Source: JAKAXS01 sp965279065 (GTDB lineage Bacteria > Pseudomonadota > Alphaproteobacteria > Rhizobiales > Hyphomicrobiaceae). From it: a stretch of DNA of 64,000 nucleotides. The position numbers and the translations under genes were made by a program. The stretch lies in assembly GCA_965279065.1 (NCBI GenBank), contig OZ257134.1:2046001-2110000 (forward strand). Reading direction: 5' to 3'. Positions 8,485 to 17,258 of the stretch are shown here, piece by piece; position 1 is the first letter of the stretch, and each line of letters opens with the position of its first letter. Below the pieces are notes generated by a model. That model saw nothing but the letters and a program-made list of their open reading frames with translations, was not told where the DNA came from and did no database searches.

Positions 8485-9315
8485 CTACTTCGAGTTCTGG
8501 GCCCGCGGCGCAGCGGCGGTGTTCACCGAGTCTTGCGGCGCAGACAACATCCGTGCGGCCCGAGCCGCCGGACGCAGGCGTTCAGGCCGCCACGTGGCCG
8601 GCGCCAGCGCAATATAGCCCAGCCCTGCGTTGGCCGACGTCGCATTGAGCCTCGTGGGATCGAGGCTCCAGCGCATGGCCAGGCGCATGACGTGGTCCTC
8701 CGTCGGATGCAGGATCATTGCCCCGCCCGCATCGCCACGCCGACCCTTCACACCGCGCAATTCGAACAGCTTCAAGCCGAGCGCCCGCTCCTCGCGCGAT
8801 GTCTTCCCCTTGTTCCAGATCACGCCCTCATCACCGGCCGCAAACGCCCGCAACAGGCGCCCATCGACCATCCGTGCCCAGGCGAACATGTCGATCGGAG
8901 GATAACTGAAGAAGTACTGCACCTCCACGAAGCGGCCGCCGAGCGCCACCAGCAGGGGCGTGCACTTGTCGACGAACGCACTGCTCGAGGGATGCGGCAA
9001 GGGCAGACCGACCACGAACGTCCAACCGTTGACCGGTGGGCTGACATAGACGTGGTCCTCGCCCAGTTCCGCGTCGTAGATCGTGCCGATACCCGAGTTC
9101 CAGTTGCAGCGTTGCGGATCCTGCAACAGCAGGGCCGAGACCACGGACTCTGTATCCCGGGTGCGAACCGCGAGCCATGCCATGTCGTAACCGAATGCAG
9201 CGGGAGTGTCCGGCTCGACGGCGAACACAATCCGGCCGTCCCCTAGCCGCGGCGCAAGCTTGTAGGCTGCCACGGCAATGGTGATGGCGATCATGACGGC
9301 AATGACGAGAATCAC
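8485..9315 (-). CDS. Membrane-anchored protein of unknown function
   Basis: A 276-residue product with one N-terminal hydrophobic helix (MILVIAVMIAITIAVAAYKLA) and a large non-cytosolic domain that contains two Cys (in RCNWNSG and DKCTPLL). Segments such as VNGWTFVVGLPLPHP and VQYFFSYPPIDMFAWARMVDGRLLRAFA are well-formed protein, but I do not recognise the family. It converges on the 8068-8466 gene with an 18-bp gap. Confidence 0.6.
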   Translation of the reverse strand: MILVIAVMIAITIAVAAYKLAPRLGDGRIVFAVEPDTPAAFGYDMAWLAVRTRDTESVVSALLLQDPQRCNWNSGIGTIYDAELGEDHVYVSPPVNGWTFVVGLPLPHPSSSAFVDKCTPLLVALGGRFVEVQYFFSYPPIDMFAWARMVDGRLLRAFAAGDEGVIWNKGKTSREERALGLKLFELRGVKGRRGDAGGAMILHPTEDHVMRLAMRWSLDPTRLNATSANAGLGYIALAPATWRPERLRPAARAARMLSAPQDSVNTAAAPRAQNSK

Positions 9316-9759
9316 GAGGCGTTCTCCACCGAGGCGAGCATTTAAGCGTCGCGATGTGGACCGATCAAGGCGATCGAGCCGCAGCCTCGTGGAAAAGCGT
9401 TGCCTACAACGCGCGCTTCATTCGCATTCGGATCGAAGCGTCTGATCCGATGCCCTGCGTCTAACGAGGATGGATCTGGGCCGCCAGAACGCAAACGAGG
9501 CCAGTTGCGCATCACCAGCCGCGGGGTAGCTGCCCGGGTGCGAACTGGCCTCTAAAGCGTCGGCCTCGGCAGGATTGGGCAAGCCGAAACCGGTCAATGC
9601 GCAGACCTGGACCAGTGCGGATGGGCGAAGGGATCCGGGCCTGCCACGGTTGCATAGGCGATAGACGTGACACCGGTGTGTCAGCGCTCGAGCGGCCGCG
9701 CAAACGAAAAACGCCGGAGCAAATGCTCCGGCGTTCTACATTCAGGAGCTGCCTGTTTC
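9316..9759. other. 444-bp intergenic region with a long hairpin
   Basis: No gene is evident. It holds the promoter side of the 8485-9315 gene, a strong inverted repeat (arms GAGGCCAGTT 9497-9506 and AACTGGCCTC 9543-9552, extended inward by CGCA/TGCG), and the terminator of the porin gene at its right end. Confidence 0.5.
9707..9735 (-). terminator. Terminator of the first TorF-type porin
   Basis: An 11-bp perfect stem (AACGCCGGAGC, 9710-9720, with 9725-9735) and 4-nt loop, followed on the - strand by TTTT. It lies 24 bp after the porin stop codon. Confidence 0.85.
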
Positions 9760-10572
9760 TTAAGGCAACGAAACCTTGACGGTTGCCACGAAGCGCTCGT
9801 CAGCCAGACCAGGCGACAGGAACGTGGCGTCGTCTTTGAAGTTCGTGTCCCAGTAGCGCAGATCGATCGTGAACTTGTCGACCGCAAGAGCGACACCGGC
9901 ATTCCAGTACAGGTAGTCGTCGTCGTTATCACCGAAGTTCTGATCTTCTATGTACTGCCAGCCGAACGTGCCGCTGACGGTGGGAACGAACGGGCCGACC
10001 TGGTGGAACGTGTAACCAGCCGTACCTTCGACAGCAACCGCTTCGGAGTCATCCGTATACTGGTACTTGGGGCTGTAATAGACCGTGCCACCCAGCGATG
10101 CGTTCGTGAAGGGCGCGAAGCTGGCGCCTGCCTTCAGTTCCAGGTACTCGGCATTGCCGGGACCATTGTAGTCTTCGCCGGGGTACAGATAGCCGATGAT
10201 GCCGAGGTCAAATGTGACCGGCCCGACGACCGGCTTAAAGCCGGCATAGACGTCAACTTCAGCGGGACCGACACCGTCGGTGATGCCAGGCGTCAGGCCG
10301 TCATCCAGGTTCGAACCCCAGACGCCGGCGTAGAAAATGCCGTAGCTGAGATCGATGCTGCCTTGCGCAGCAGGCTTCTCGTCGCTCAGCGACAAGCCGC
10401 GGAAAACGTAGTCCGAGGTGCCGCCCAGCGTCATCGACCAGCTGAGCTTGCGACCTTCGGCGGCCGGAGCGTCCTTCGAGCTGCCTTCGCCGTAACCGTC
10501 GGCCAGTGCGGCTCCAGCCATGGCAATAAGTGCGATGCCCGTCGCCCCTGCCATGCGCGTAAAATTGTTCAT
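9760..10572 (-). CDS. TorF-family putative porin, copy 1
   Basis: A 270-residue outer-membrane protein. It has a signal peptide (cleavage near ALADGYGEG) and then alternating strands typical of a beta-barrel, with GGTSDYVFRGLSLSDEKPA and the closing RYWDTNFKDDATFLSPGLADERFVATVKVSLP. This matches the family described as 'TorF family putative porin'. Start 10572 places a GGGG ribosome site 8 nt upstream; 10578 is an alternative. It is a clear paralogue of the next gene, sharing the N-terminal and C-terminal motifs. Substrate is unknown. Confidence 0.8.
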   Translation of the reverse strand: MNNFTRMAGATGIALIAMAGAALADGYGEGSSKDAPAAEGRKLSWSMTLGGTSDYVFRGLSLSDEKPAAQGSIDLSYGIFYAGVWGSNLDDGLTPGITDGVGPAEVDVYAGFKPVVGPVTFDLGIIGYLYPGEDYNGPGNAEYLELKAGASFAPFTNASLGGTVYYSPKYQYTDDSEAVAVEGTAGYTFHQVGPFVPTVSGTFGWQYIEDQNFGDNDDDYLYWNAGVALAVDKFTIDLRYWDTNFKDDATFLSPGLADERFVATVKVSLP

Positions 10573-10638
10573 TCCCATATCCCCAACCCCCGGCTGACCC
10601 TGTCTCCCGCGCACAGGACCACCCGGAGGGGGTGAATC

Positions 10639-10651
10639 GTGCTCGCGTCTG
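10639..10651 (-). promoter_or_regulatory. Leader motif shared by the two porin genes (copy 1)
   Basis: On the - strand CAGACGCGAGCAC lies about 66 nt before the porin start; the same 13 bases occur at 11783-11795, about 61 nt before the second porin. Both leaders also carry a GGGGGTT segment near the ribosome site. It may mark a common transcript start or regulator/sRNA site; function is inferred. Confidence 0.45.
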
Positions 10652-10814
10652 ACAACATGAAAGCTTGAGCGGCGCGACAAGCTCAAGTGGATAGTTGCCG
10701 GTAAGGTCATTCAAGCAGGGGAGGTGTAACCCAGCCGCCACTCCGAAGCCCTACTTGACTAAATCTTGGACAGTACGGGCCCGCTTTTGCGGCGTTATCG
10801 ATCCGCATAAACCG

Positions 10815-10843
10815 AAAAGCGCCGGGCTGTGGAGCCCGGCGCT
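10815..10843 (-). terminator. Terminator of the second TorF-type porin
   Basis: An 11-bp perfect GC-rich stem (AGCGCCGGGCT, 10818-10828, with 10833-10843), 4-nt loop, then TTTT on the - strand. It is 30 bp after the porin stop codon. Confidence 0.85.
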
Positions 10844-10872
10844 CTTGATCCTGGGAGAAGGATTTCTTGCAA

Positions 10873-11721
10873 TTAGGGCAGGAGGACCTTGACGGTTCCC
10901 ACGACGCGCTCGTCGGCGTAGGTCTCGAAGGCGAACAGGTTGCCCGCGCCGCCGTTGGACTTGTCGCTGATATCGGTATCCCAATAGCGGACGTCCACGG
11001 TGAACTTGTCGAAAGCGACCGAGGCGCCAACGTTCCAGTACGTATACTCGTCTTCCGCCGCCTGGACGATTGGCGCTGCGTTGCTCTGCGCGTCACCCGT
11101 CTGGTAGCCCACCAAACCGCTGATCGACGGTGTGAACCGGCCGATGGCGGGGAACGTGTAGCCCGCAGCTCCTTCGACAGCGAAGGCTTCATCGATAAAG
11201 CCCGAGAAATCGGGAGAGTAATAGGCGGTGACACTCAGACTTGCGTTCGTGAACGGAGTAATCGACGCACCAGCCTTCAGTTCGAGGTAGTCAGCCTCTT
11301 CGAAGCCGTTCTTGACAACGCTGTCGTCGGCGCCCGGATAGAGGTATCCGAGAATACCCAGGTCGAACGTAACAGGGCCCAGCACCGGCTTGATGCCCGC
11401 ATAGACGTCCATTTCAACGTTGGCATCGAGGCCCAGCGGAGGGTCAAAATCGATGCTCGACCCCCAGAATCCGGCGTAGAAGATCCCGTAGGAAACATCC
11501 AGGCCGGCGCTGACCGCCGGGCTTTCAGAAGACTGCGAGATGCCGCGGAAGATGTAGTCGGTCGTCACAGCAGCGTTCACCGAATAGCTGAAGGTCCGTC
11601 CCGGAGCCGGAGGCGCGTCTTTGACGCTGCCGCCGTAACCGTCTGCGAGTGCCGAGCCGGCCAGCGCGAACAGGGCGCCCGTCGCGCCTGCAGTACGTAG
11701 AATCTTGTTCAACTTCGTCAT
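10873..11721 (-). CDS. TorF-family putative porin, copy 2
   Basis: A 282-residue outer-membrane beta-barrel protein with signal peptide (cleavage near SALADGYGG). It shares with copy 1 the segments DYIFRGISQSSESPA, DVSYGIFYAGFWGSS, GPVTFDLGILGYLYPGAD and the final RYWDTDISD...DERVVGTVKVLLP. The pair probably arose by tandem duplication, each copy keeping its own terminator and leader. Transported compound unknown. Confidence 0.8.
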   Translation of the reverse strand: MTKLNKILRTAGATGALFALAGSALADGYGGSVKDAPPAPGRTFSYSVNAAVTTDYIFRGISQSSESPAVSAGLDVSYGIFYAGFWGSSIDFDPPLGLDANVEMDVYAGIKPVLGPVTFDLGILGYLYPGADDSVVKNGFEEADYLELKAGASITPFTNASLSVTAYYSPDFSGFIDEAFAVEGAAGYTFPAIGRFTPSISGLVGYQTGDAQSNAAPIVQAAEDEYTYWNVGASVAFDKFTVDVRYWDTDISDKSNGGAGNLFAFETYADERVVGTVKVLLP

Positions 11722-12061
11722 GGTGTCTAACCCCCGGTTCCCAGATGTCGGCCGCGTGACAGGTTCGTCCCTTGGGAAAACTGTGCTCGCGTCTGGTGTT
11801 AGAAAGGGCTACGGAACCCGGAAGCTCAAGCGCTGAGTTGCACTGCGGTATGCCAAGACGATCGCGTGTATCTCACTCGCCACTTTGAGCCCAGATTGTC
11901 TAACTATTGCACAGCATTAGCCTGCTCAACGGGCAGTTCCTGTACGTCCCATGCTCGTTGCCTGCCCAGGCCGTGATGAGAACTTGATCAGCACTGCGAC
12001 ATTCGCGCACACAGACAAACCGGACCACTATCGTCAACAAACTGGAAAGCTGACATTCGAC
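11722..12061. other. 340-bp divergent intergenic region
   Basis: It separates the - strand porin from the + strand SDR gene and must contain both promoters. The 13-bp porin leader motif is at 11783-11795. Nothing else is identifiable. Confidence 0.5.
11783..11795 (-). promoter_or_regulatory. Leader motif shared by the two porin genes (copy 2)
   Basis: Second occurrence of CAGACGCGAGCAC (- strand), about 61 nt before the start of porin copy 2 and followed as in copy 1 by a TT..CCC stretch. Confidence 0.45.
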
Positions 12062-12844
12062 ATGGACAAGGCCACTCCGGGGACAGTCCTGATCACCGGC
12101 GCCAGCCGCAGAATTGGCCGCGCCATTGCCCTCGCCCTCGCTGCCGATGGTTGGCGTATCGGCGTTCACTATCGCCGCTCTCGCCACGAGGCCGAAGCGC
12201 TGGTCGCCGATATCAAGGCCACCGGCGGCGGCGCGGTCGCTCTCCCCGCCGACCTGGGAAACCTCAACGAGGTCAAGGCGCTCATTCCATTCTGTGCCGA
12301 AGCGCTCGGCCCACCCTGCTGCCTGATCAACAACGCCTCCGAATTTCAACCCGACACCTTGGCGTCCACCACGCCACAGAGCTGGCACCTCCACCTCGAC
12401 ATCAACCTCAAGGCTCCGGTCTTCCTGGCCCAGGCCCTGGCTCAGACCTTGCCGGACGGCGTCGAAGGCAATGTCATCAACATCATCGACCAGCGCGTCT
12501 GGAAGCCGACGCCTGACTTCTTCTCCTACACGGTCTCCAAAGCCGGACTATGGGCCGCGACACGCACGCTGGCCCAGGCCCTGGCGCCCCGCATCCGCGT
12601 CAACGCCATTGGTCCCGGCCCTGTGCTGCAGAGCATCCATCAGACCGACGCTGATTTTGCCCACGAGATCGCCGGCACGCTTCTTCGTCGCGGGCCCAGC
12701 ACGGAGGAGATCGCAGCCGCTGTCCGTTTCATCCTTGCCGCCCCTGCCATGACCGGCCAGATGATCGCGCTCGATGCCGGCCAGCACCTGGCATGGCGCG
12801 GCGACGGCTTGAACCCTCCCGCCGGAGATCGTGGTGAAAACTGA
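12062..12844 (+). CDS. SDR-family oxidoreductase, pteridine-reductase/FolM-like
   Basis: A 260-residue short-chain dehydrogenase. The cofactor loop is TGASRRIG (12-19), with NNAS at 90-93 and catalytic YTVSK (Tyr156, Lys160). The usual catalytic Ser position reads NIIDQRVW, with Asp143 instead of Ser. That Asp, plus the Arg-rich TGASRRIG loop that suits NADPH, is typical of pteridine reductases (PTR1) and E. coli FolM. A role in reducing a pterin, folate or methanopterin precursor is therefore plausible in this methylotroph. The start at 12062 gives the standard N-terminus. Confidence 0.75.
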   Translation: MDKATPGTVLITGASRRIGRAIALALAADGWRIGVHYRRSRHEAEALVADIKATGGGAVALPADLGNLNEVKALIPFCAEALGPPCCLINNASEFQPDTLASTTPQSWHLHLDINLKAPVFLAQALAQTLPDGVEGNVINIIDQRVWKPTPDFFSYTVSKAGLWAATRTLAQALAPRIRVNAIGPGPVLQSIHQTDADFAHEIAGTLLRRGPSTEEIAAAVRFILAAPAMTGQMIALDAGQHLAWRGDGLNPPAGDRGEN

Positions 12845-13038
12845 AGCTGCGGCCACCAGTCGGGCGGCAGCCACAATTCCTCCCCCGCATGCCCCAATTG
12901 GCGCCTCAAAATCCCCGCAGATTCCCCGCTCCGCTCGACTCGTTCCCGCGTAAACCAGACCTTAAGGTTAAAGGGTTAGAAACGCTTATGTTCTCGTGGC
13001 TTGCCACCCTTCCTTCGCAATCGCCATCCGGGGGTTTT

Positions 13039-14346
13039 ATGCTCAAGCGCTTGGCTATCCGCGCTGTTCTGTTGTCCGCCGTCGCCGCGGCCGTCCCCGC
13101 CGTGACGTCAGCAGCCGAACTTCCGCAGATCAAGGTGACGGAAGACAACCCCGTCATGAGCTGCGCCACGCCCGGCCGCCTGATGGCCTTCCTGAAGGCA
13201 GCCAACCCCAGCATCCAGGACAAGTTCGACGGCATCGCAACCGAATACATGCGCCACGGCGAGGCGCTCGCAATCCGTTGGGATTATGCATTTTTCCAGA
13301 TGCTGGTCGAAACCGGCTATCTCAAATTCACCGGCGACGTCGACGTCAAGCAGAACAATTTCGCCGGCCTCGGCGCCACCGGCAAAGGCGCCAAGGGTGA
13401 AAGCTTCCCGGACGTTTCCACGGGCGTCAAGGCTCACCTCCAACACATCGTGATGTACACCGGCACGCCCGTCGACGAGCCGGTGGCCCAGCGCACACGC
13501 GACGTGCAGGCCTGGGGCGTCCTGACTAAATGGCAGCAGACCATCAAGCGCCCGATGACGTTCAAGGACCTCACCTCGAAGTGGGCCCCGACCAGCAAAA
13601 GCTACCCGCGCGACATCGTCTCCGTCGCCGAACGCTTCGAGAAGGGGCCGTGCAAGCAGGACGATCCCCAACCTGAGCTCGTTGCGGAAGCCCGCGGCGG
13701 CGCCGAACCCGCGGCGACAAACAAGCCGCTGAAACAGACCGCTGAAAAGAAGGAAAAGCCGGGCGCGGGCGCTGGCTCTGGCGATCCCGATCCATCCGAG
13801 GCGGCCGCAAAGTCGCCGAAAGCTCCAGTCACCGCGAACACGGCAGGCGCGCTGTCGGCATCAAATTCCAATGACGGCCTGAAGGTCCTGAACCAACCGA
13901 CTGCGACGGCAGTCGATCCTGCCGCCGCGACCACACCAACAGCCGTCGAGCCGCCAGCCGCAACCGCCGAGCCCAAGGCATCCGCCGCCGGCACGTCCAG
14001 CAAGCTGGCGAAGGCCGACACGGCCGCCGCGCCTCCTGCTGCCGACAGCAAGAAAGCCCCTGCCCCCGACAAGAAAATGGAAACCGCAGCCGTATCGCCC
14101 GGCCCCGGCCCATCGTCGGGCTGCAAGGTGTGGCAGGCCAGCTATGGCGGCTCCAAGGCCATCATCATCAAGGCGACGGCCGACAAGATGACCAACTACA
14201 CGGTGCTCGACGTGAATGATGGCGCCGAGAAGCGCGAGGCAGACGCCTACATCGCCGCCTACGCCAAGGGCGGCGCCACCGTCGGCGAATTCTCCAGTTC
14301 CGCCCAGGCCCTCGAAAAGGCTTTCCAGCTCTGCCCAGAAGGCTGA
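13039..14346 (+). CDS. Secreted glucosaminidase-domain protein
   Basis: A 435-residue exported protein. After the signal peptide (MLKRLAIRAVLLSAVAAAVPAVTSAAE) comes a domain with FFQMLVETGYLKFTGDVDVKQNNFAGLGATG, typical of the mannosyl-glycoprotein endo-beta-N-acetylglucosaminidase family that cuts peptidoglycan glycan strands. A long Ala/Pro/Lys-rich linker (about 215-355) leads to a C-terminal domain, CKVWQASYGGSKAIIIKA...QLCPEG, that may bind the cell wall. Start 13039 follows a GGGGG ribosome site; upstream in-frame ATGs are unlikely. Confidence 0.7.
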   Translation: MLKRLAIRAVLLSAVAAAVPAVTSAAELPQIKVTEDNPVMSCATPGRLMAFLKAANPSIQDKFDGIATEYMRHGEALAIRWDYAFFQMLVETGYLKFTGDVDVKQNNFAGLGATGKGAKGESFPDVSTGVKAHLQHIVMYTGTPVDEPVAQRTRDVQAWGVLTKWQQTIKRPMTFKDLTSKWAPTSKSYPRDIVSVAERFEKGPCKQDDPQPELVAEARGGAEPAATNKPLKQTAEKKEKPGAGAGSGDPDPSEAAAKSPKAPVTANTAGALSASNSNDGLKVLNQPTATAVDPAAATTPTAVEPPAATAEPKASAAGTSSKLAKADTAAAPPAADSKKAPAPDKKMETAAVSPGPGPSSGCKVWQASYGGSKAIIIKATADKMTNYTVLDVNDGAEKREADAYIAAYAKGGATVGEFSSSAQALEKAFQLCPEG

Positions 14347-14697
14347 AGCCGCCGACCGCCTGATCGACGGTGCCGAGGAGCGGCAAGCCCAGCTGGGCTG
14401 GCGCATTGGCGCCGCATACTTGCCAGTCCACTTTCCGGTCGGAACAACCACATCCTTAACGTGGCTTGCAAGCAGCAGGATCGACACGTCCCAAGAGGAT
14501 GCGCGTCGAAAGCCGAACCAATTCAACGCCGAAACGCGCAACCCAAAAAAGTTTCAAGTTGAGCGCCCTCGAAACATCTTTTTTACCGTTGTCGGGCAAT
14601 CTTGGCGCCGTTGTGTGAGTGGCCGGTTCATGTGCGTCCACGTTTGGTGCATGCGTAGACGGGCCGCGTAGAGTTTCAGTCGAGTGAAGAGTGCCAG
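14347..14697. other. 351-bp intergenic region before the NtrC-type regulator
   Basis: No gene is evident. A 14-bp palindrome AGCCCAGCTGGGCT lies at 14396-14409. The right half is comparatively AT-rich (runs of A and T near 14545-14585) and probably contains the regulator's promoter, but no clear -35/-10 pair can be named. Confidence 0.4.
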
Positions 14698-16203
14698 ATG
14701 GCAAAGCGTATTCTCGTAGTCGACGATGACCCCGTTCAGCGGCGCATCCTCGAGGAAACCATCAAGCGACTGGGTTTCGAGGTCGTGAGTGCCAGCTCCG
14801 GCGATCAGGCGGTAGCGCTGCTCGAAGGTCCCGACCACGGCACCATCTCACTCGTCCTCCTCGACATGGTCATGCCGGGTCTCGACGGTATCGGCGTTCT
14901 GGAGCGGATGATGCCGCAGCCGGGAGTGCCGCCCTTCATCGTGCAGACCGCCAACGGCTCCATTGATGCCGCCGTCAATGCCATGCGCGCCGGCGCCGTC
15001 GACTTTGTCGTCAAGCCGGCCTCGCCCCAACGGCTCGAGGTCTCGATCAATACCGCGTTGAAGATCCAGGCCCTCAGCGGCGAGATCACACGCATCAAAA
15101 AGAAGGCCGACGGCACGCTCACGTTTGGCGATCTCATCGTCAACGGCAACGTGATGGAGCGCGTGATCTCCCTCGGCCGCCGCGCCGCGGCTTCCAACAT
15201 TCCCGTCCTCATCGAAGGGGAAAGCGGCGTCGGCAAGGAACTGATCGCACGCGCCATCCAGGGCGAGAGCGAACGCGCGGGCAAGCCGTTCATCACCGTC
15301 AACTGCGGCGCGATCCCCGAGAACCTCGTTGAAAGTATTCTGTTCGGCCACGAGAAGGGCTCCTTTACCGGCGCCACCGACAAGCGCATCGGCAAGTTCC
15401 AGGAAGCCGACGGCGGCACCCTGTTCCTCGATGAGGTCGGTGAACTGCCCCTCGATGCTCAGGTCAAGCTGCTTAGGGCGTTACAGGAAGGCGAGATCGA
15501 TCCGGTCGGCGCCAAGCGCCCCGTGCACGTGAACTTCCGCCTCATCTCGGCCACCAATCGCGACATGATCCAGCAGGTGAAGGACGGCAAGTTCCGCGAG
15601 GACCTGTATTACCGCCTGAACGTGTTTCCCATTCACGTGCCGCCGCTGCGCGAGCGCATCTGCGACGTGTCCGAACTGGCGCAGCATTTCATCAATCGCA
15701 TCTCGGCCGAAGAAGGCAAACGCGTCGTTGGCCTGAGCGACATGGCAAAACAGCTGCTCGAATCCTACAAATGGCCGGGCAATGTGCGTCAGCTCGAAAA
15801 CGCTGTCTTCCGCGCCGTGGTCCTGGCCGACCGCGCCGAACTCGGCATCGCCGAGTTCCCGCAGATCGCAGCACAGGTCGACGGTTTCGATGCGGAAATT
15901 CCACCCGCCCCGGTCGAGATGCAGACGCCTGCTGCCTATACCGGTCCTGCTGTTCTCGGCGCCGAGGAAATCGTGCCGCAGACCGTTGAGATCAAAGACG
16001 GCAGCGGCGCCAAGCTCGGCATTCCCGCCGTGACGGAGAACGGCGAAATCCGCACGCTCGAAGAAATCGAGGCCGACATGATCCGCCTTGCCCTCGGCCG
16101 CTATCGCGGTCACATGACGGAAGTTGCCAAGCGCCTGAACATCGGCCGCTCGACACTCTACCGCAAGATGCAGGAGTACGGCCTGGAGCCGCGCGTCGTC
16201 TAA
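14698..16203 (+). CDS. Sigma-54-dependent response regulator (NtrC family)
   Basis: A 501-residue three-domain regulator. The receiver domain has ILVVDDD at the N-terminus and phospho-acceptor Asp56 in LLDMVMPG. The AAA+ domain has Walker A GESGVGKE (near 174), Walker B GGTLFLDE (near 240) and the sigma-54 contact loop GSFTGA (221-226), where Ser replaces the usual Ala of GAFTGA. A C-terminal Fis-type helix-turn-helix (MTEVAKRLNIGRSTLYRKM) binds DNA. No sensor kinase is adjacent, so its signal is unknown. Confidence 0.9.
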   Translation: MAKRILVVDDDPVQRRILEETIKRLGFEVVSASSGDQAVALLEGPDHGTISLVLLDMVMPGLDGIGVLERMMPQPGVPPFIVQTANGSIDAAVNAMRAGAVDFVVKPASPQRLEVSINTALKIQALSGEITRIKKKADGTLTFGDLIVNGNVMERVISLGRRAAASNIPVLIEGESGVGKELIARAIQGESERAGKPFITVNCGAIPENLVESILFGHEKGSFTGATDKRIGKFQEADGGTLFLDEVGELPLDAQVKLLRALQEGEIDPVGAKRPVHVNFRLISATNRDMIQQVKDGKFREDLYYRLNVFPIHVPPLRERICDVSELAQHFINRISAEEGKRVVGLSDMAKQLLESYKWPGNVRQLENAVFRAVVLADRAELGIAEFPQIAAQVDGFDAEIPPAPVEMQTPAAYTGPAVLGAEEIVPQTVEIKDGSGAKLGIPAVTENGEIRTLEEIEADMIRLALGRYRGHMTEVAKRLNIGRSTLYRKMQEYGLEPRVV

Positions 16204-16224
16204 GTGGCTTCACGCCCCAACGAC

Positions 16225-16256
16225 AAGAAGGGTCAGAGCTCGGTCTGACCCTTCTT
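16225..16256. repeat. Inverted repeat with the GGTCAGA/TCTGACC core
   Basis: Arms AAGAAGGGTCAGA (16225-16237) and its exact complement (16244-16256) enclose a 6-nt loop. It lies 21 bp after the regulator's stop codon and could act as a bidirectional terminator between the convergent genes. The core matches the palindrome inserted at 764-789. Confidence 0.7.
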
Positions 16257-16272
16257 CATTCAAGTGCTGGCT

Positions 16273-16563
16273 TCAAGTGTTCGGCACCCTGGGTTCGATC
16301 TTTTTTGCCGGTGGCAGCGTGTTTGGCAGAGGCGCAGGGTCCGGCCGGCCAGCATCCGCTGGGGGCGCGGCCTTCTCGACGGGCGGAGAGTCTTTCAGAA
16401 CCTCCTCCGCGGGAGCTTCCGGCAGCTGTTCCTGCGTGCGCGGCTCACCAGGGGCCGGGACGTTGGGCGGTGGAGTGCCTTCCTGCGCCAGCGCCATACT
16501 GGCCGGCAGCAGTACGGCAACGGATACCGCGATCGCCGTGCGTGATGTCAATCTGCGGATCAT
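16273..16563 (-). CDS. Small secreted proline-rich protein
   Basis: A 96-residue product: signal peptide (MIRRLTSRTAIAVSVAVLLPASMALA) then about 70 residues rich in Pro, Glu and Ala with no predicted fold. Convergent with the sigma-54 regulator gene. Function unknown; low complexity makes the call less certain. Confidence 0.5.
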   Translation of the reverse strand: MIRRLTSRTAIAVSVAVLLPASMALAQEGTPPPNVPAPGEPRTQEQLPEAPAEEVLKDSPPVEKAAPPADAGRPDPAPLPNTLPPAKKIEPRVPNT

Positions 16564-16608
16564 GCTGGGGAACGCGCCGACTCGGACGGGAGTTCCGGCC
16601 TTATTCGG

Positions 16609-16899
16609 TCAGCCGACCTTCTTGCCTATCGTGTAGCCAAGTCCGGCCCAGATCAGCCCGAAGCCGAACTGCAACGCAACAAGCCCTGCTTCGCCGCCCA
16701 GCGCATGGACGGGCAGCAGTTGCAGCATCGTGACGATCCAGTAGAGGACGAAACCCGCCAGTGCCGCCGCGAATGCGACGATTGGCAGTTTCTGCCACTG
16801 ATCGGCCTTACGGCCCATCCACAGCCCGACCACGATGACCGCCGGATTGAGCAGTGCGATCATTACAAGAGTGGCCGGATCGAACGACTTGATTTCCAT
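16609..16899 (-). CDS. Small membrane protein in the gat operon
   Basis: A 96-residue protein starting MEIKSFDPATL with three likely membrane helices (TLVMIALLNPAVIVVGLWMG; LPIVAFAAALAGFVLYWIVTML; GLVALQFGFGLIWAGLGYTIG). Its start overlaps the stop codon of the chorismate mutase gene by one base, so the two are probably translationally coupled. Function unknown. The longer frame to 17022 overlaps the upstream gene and is not used. Confidence 0.65.
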   Translation of the reverse strand: MEIKSFDPATLVMIALLNPAVIVVGLWMGRKADQWQKLPIVAFAAALAGFVLYWIVTMLQLLPVHALGGEAGLVALQFGFGLIWAGLGYTIGKKVG

Positions 16900-17258
16900 T
16901 AGACGGCGCCGCCGTCGCCTTTGGGCCCACCGCGCGGCGCGTGACCCTTGGCGATGGTTTCCTGCGACTGGCGCAGCTTCTCTTCCTCGTATTGCACGAA
17001 CCAGCCGATCATCTGCCGCCACAGCGCTTCCGTGAGCTCGGGCGGCAGGCCTTTGGCCCGGCCGCGCACCTTGACCTTGTCGATCACCTGTTGAATGCGC
17101 CAGGGCACGTAGGCATCGCCGGGGTTCTCTTTCAGATGCCAGGCGCGGTCGACGTAGCTGAAGCGCTCGGCGATCAGATCGACGAGCGCCTCGTCGATGC
17201 GATCGATCTCGGCACGCACTTCCGGCATCGCCTTGCAGTCTTCCGGGGTCAGCGGCAT
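16899..17258 (-). CDS. Chorismate mutase family protein (AroQ fold)
   Basis: A 119-residue, all-helical protein. The pattern VRAEIDRIDEALVDLIAERFSYV...RIQQVIDKVKVRGRAKGLPPELTEALWRQMIGWFVQYEE fits the AroQ/PchB type of monofunctional chorismate mutase, which converts chorismate to prephenate or cleaves isochorismate. Start ATG 17258 shares one base with the gatA stop (TGATG). The tail is Gly/Pro-rich and disordered. It may have been recruited to another reaction; only the fold is supported. Confidence 0.75.
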   Translation of the reverse strand: MPLTPEDCKAMPEVRAEIDRIDEALVDLIAERFSYVDRAWHLKENPGDAYVPWRIQQVIDKVKVRGRAKGLPPELTEALWRQMIGWFVQYEEEKLRQSQETIAKGHAPRGGPKGDGGAV

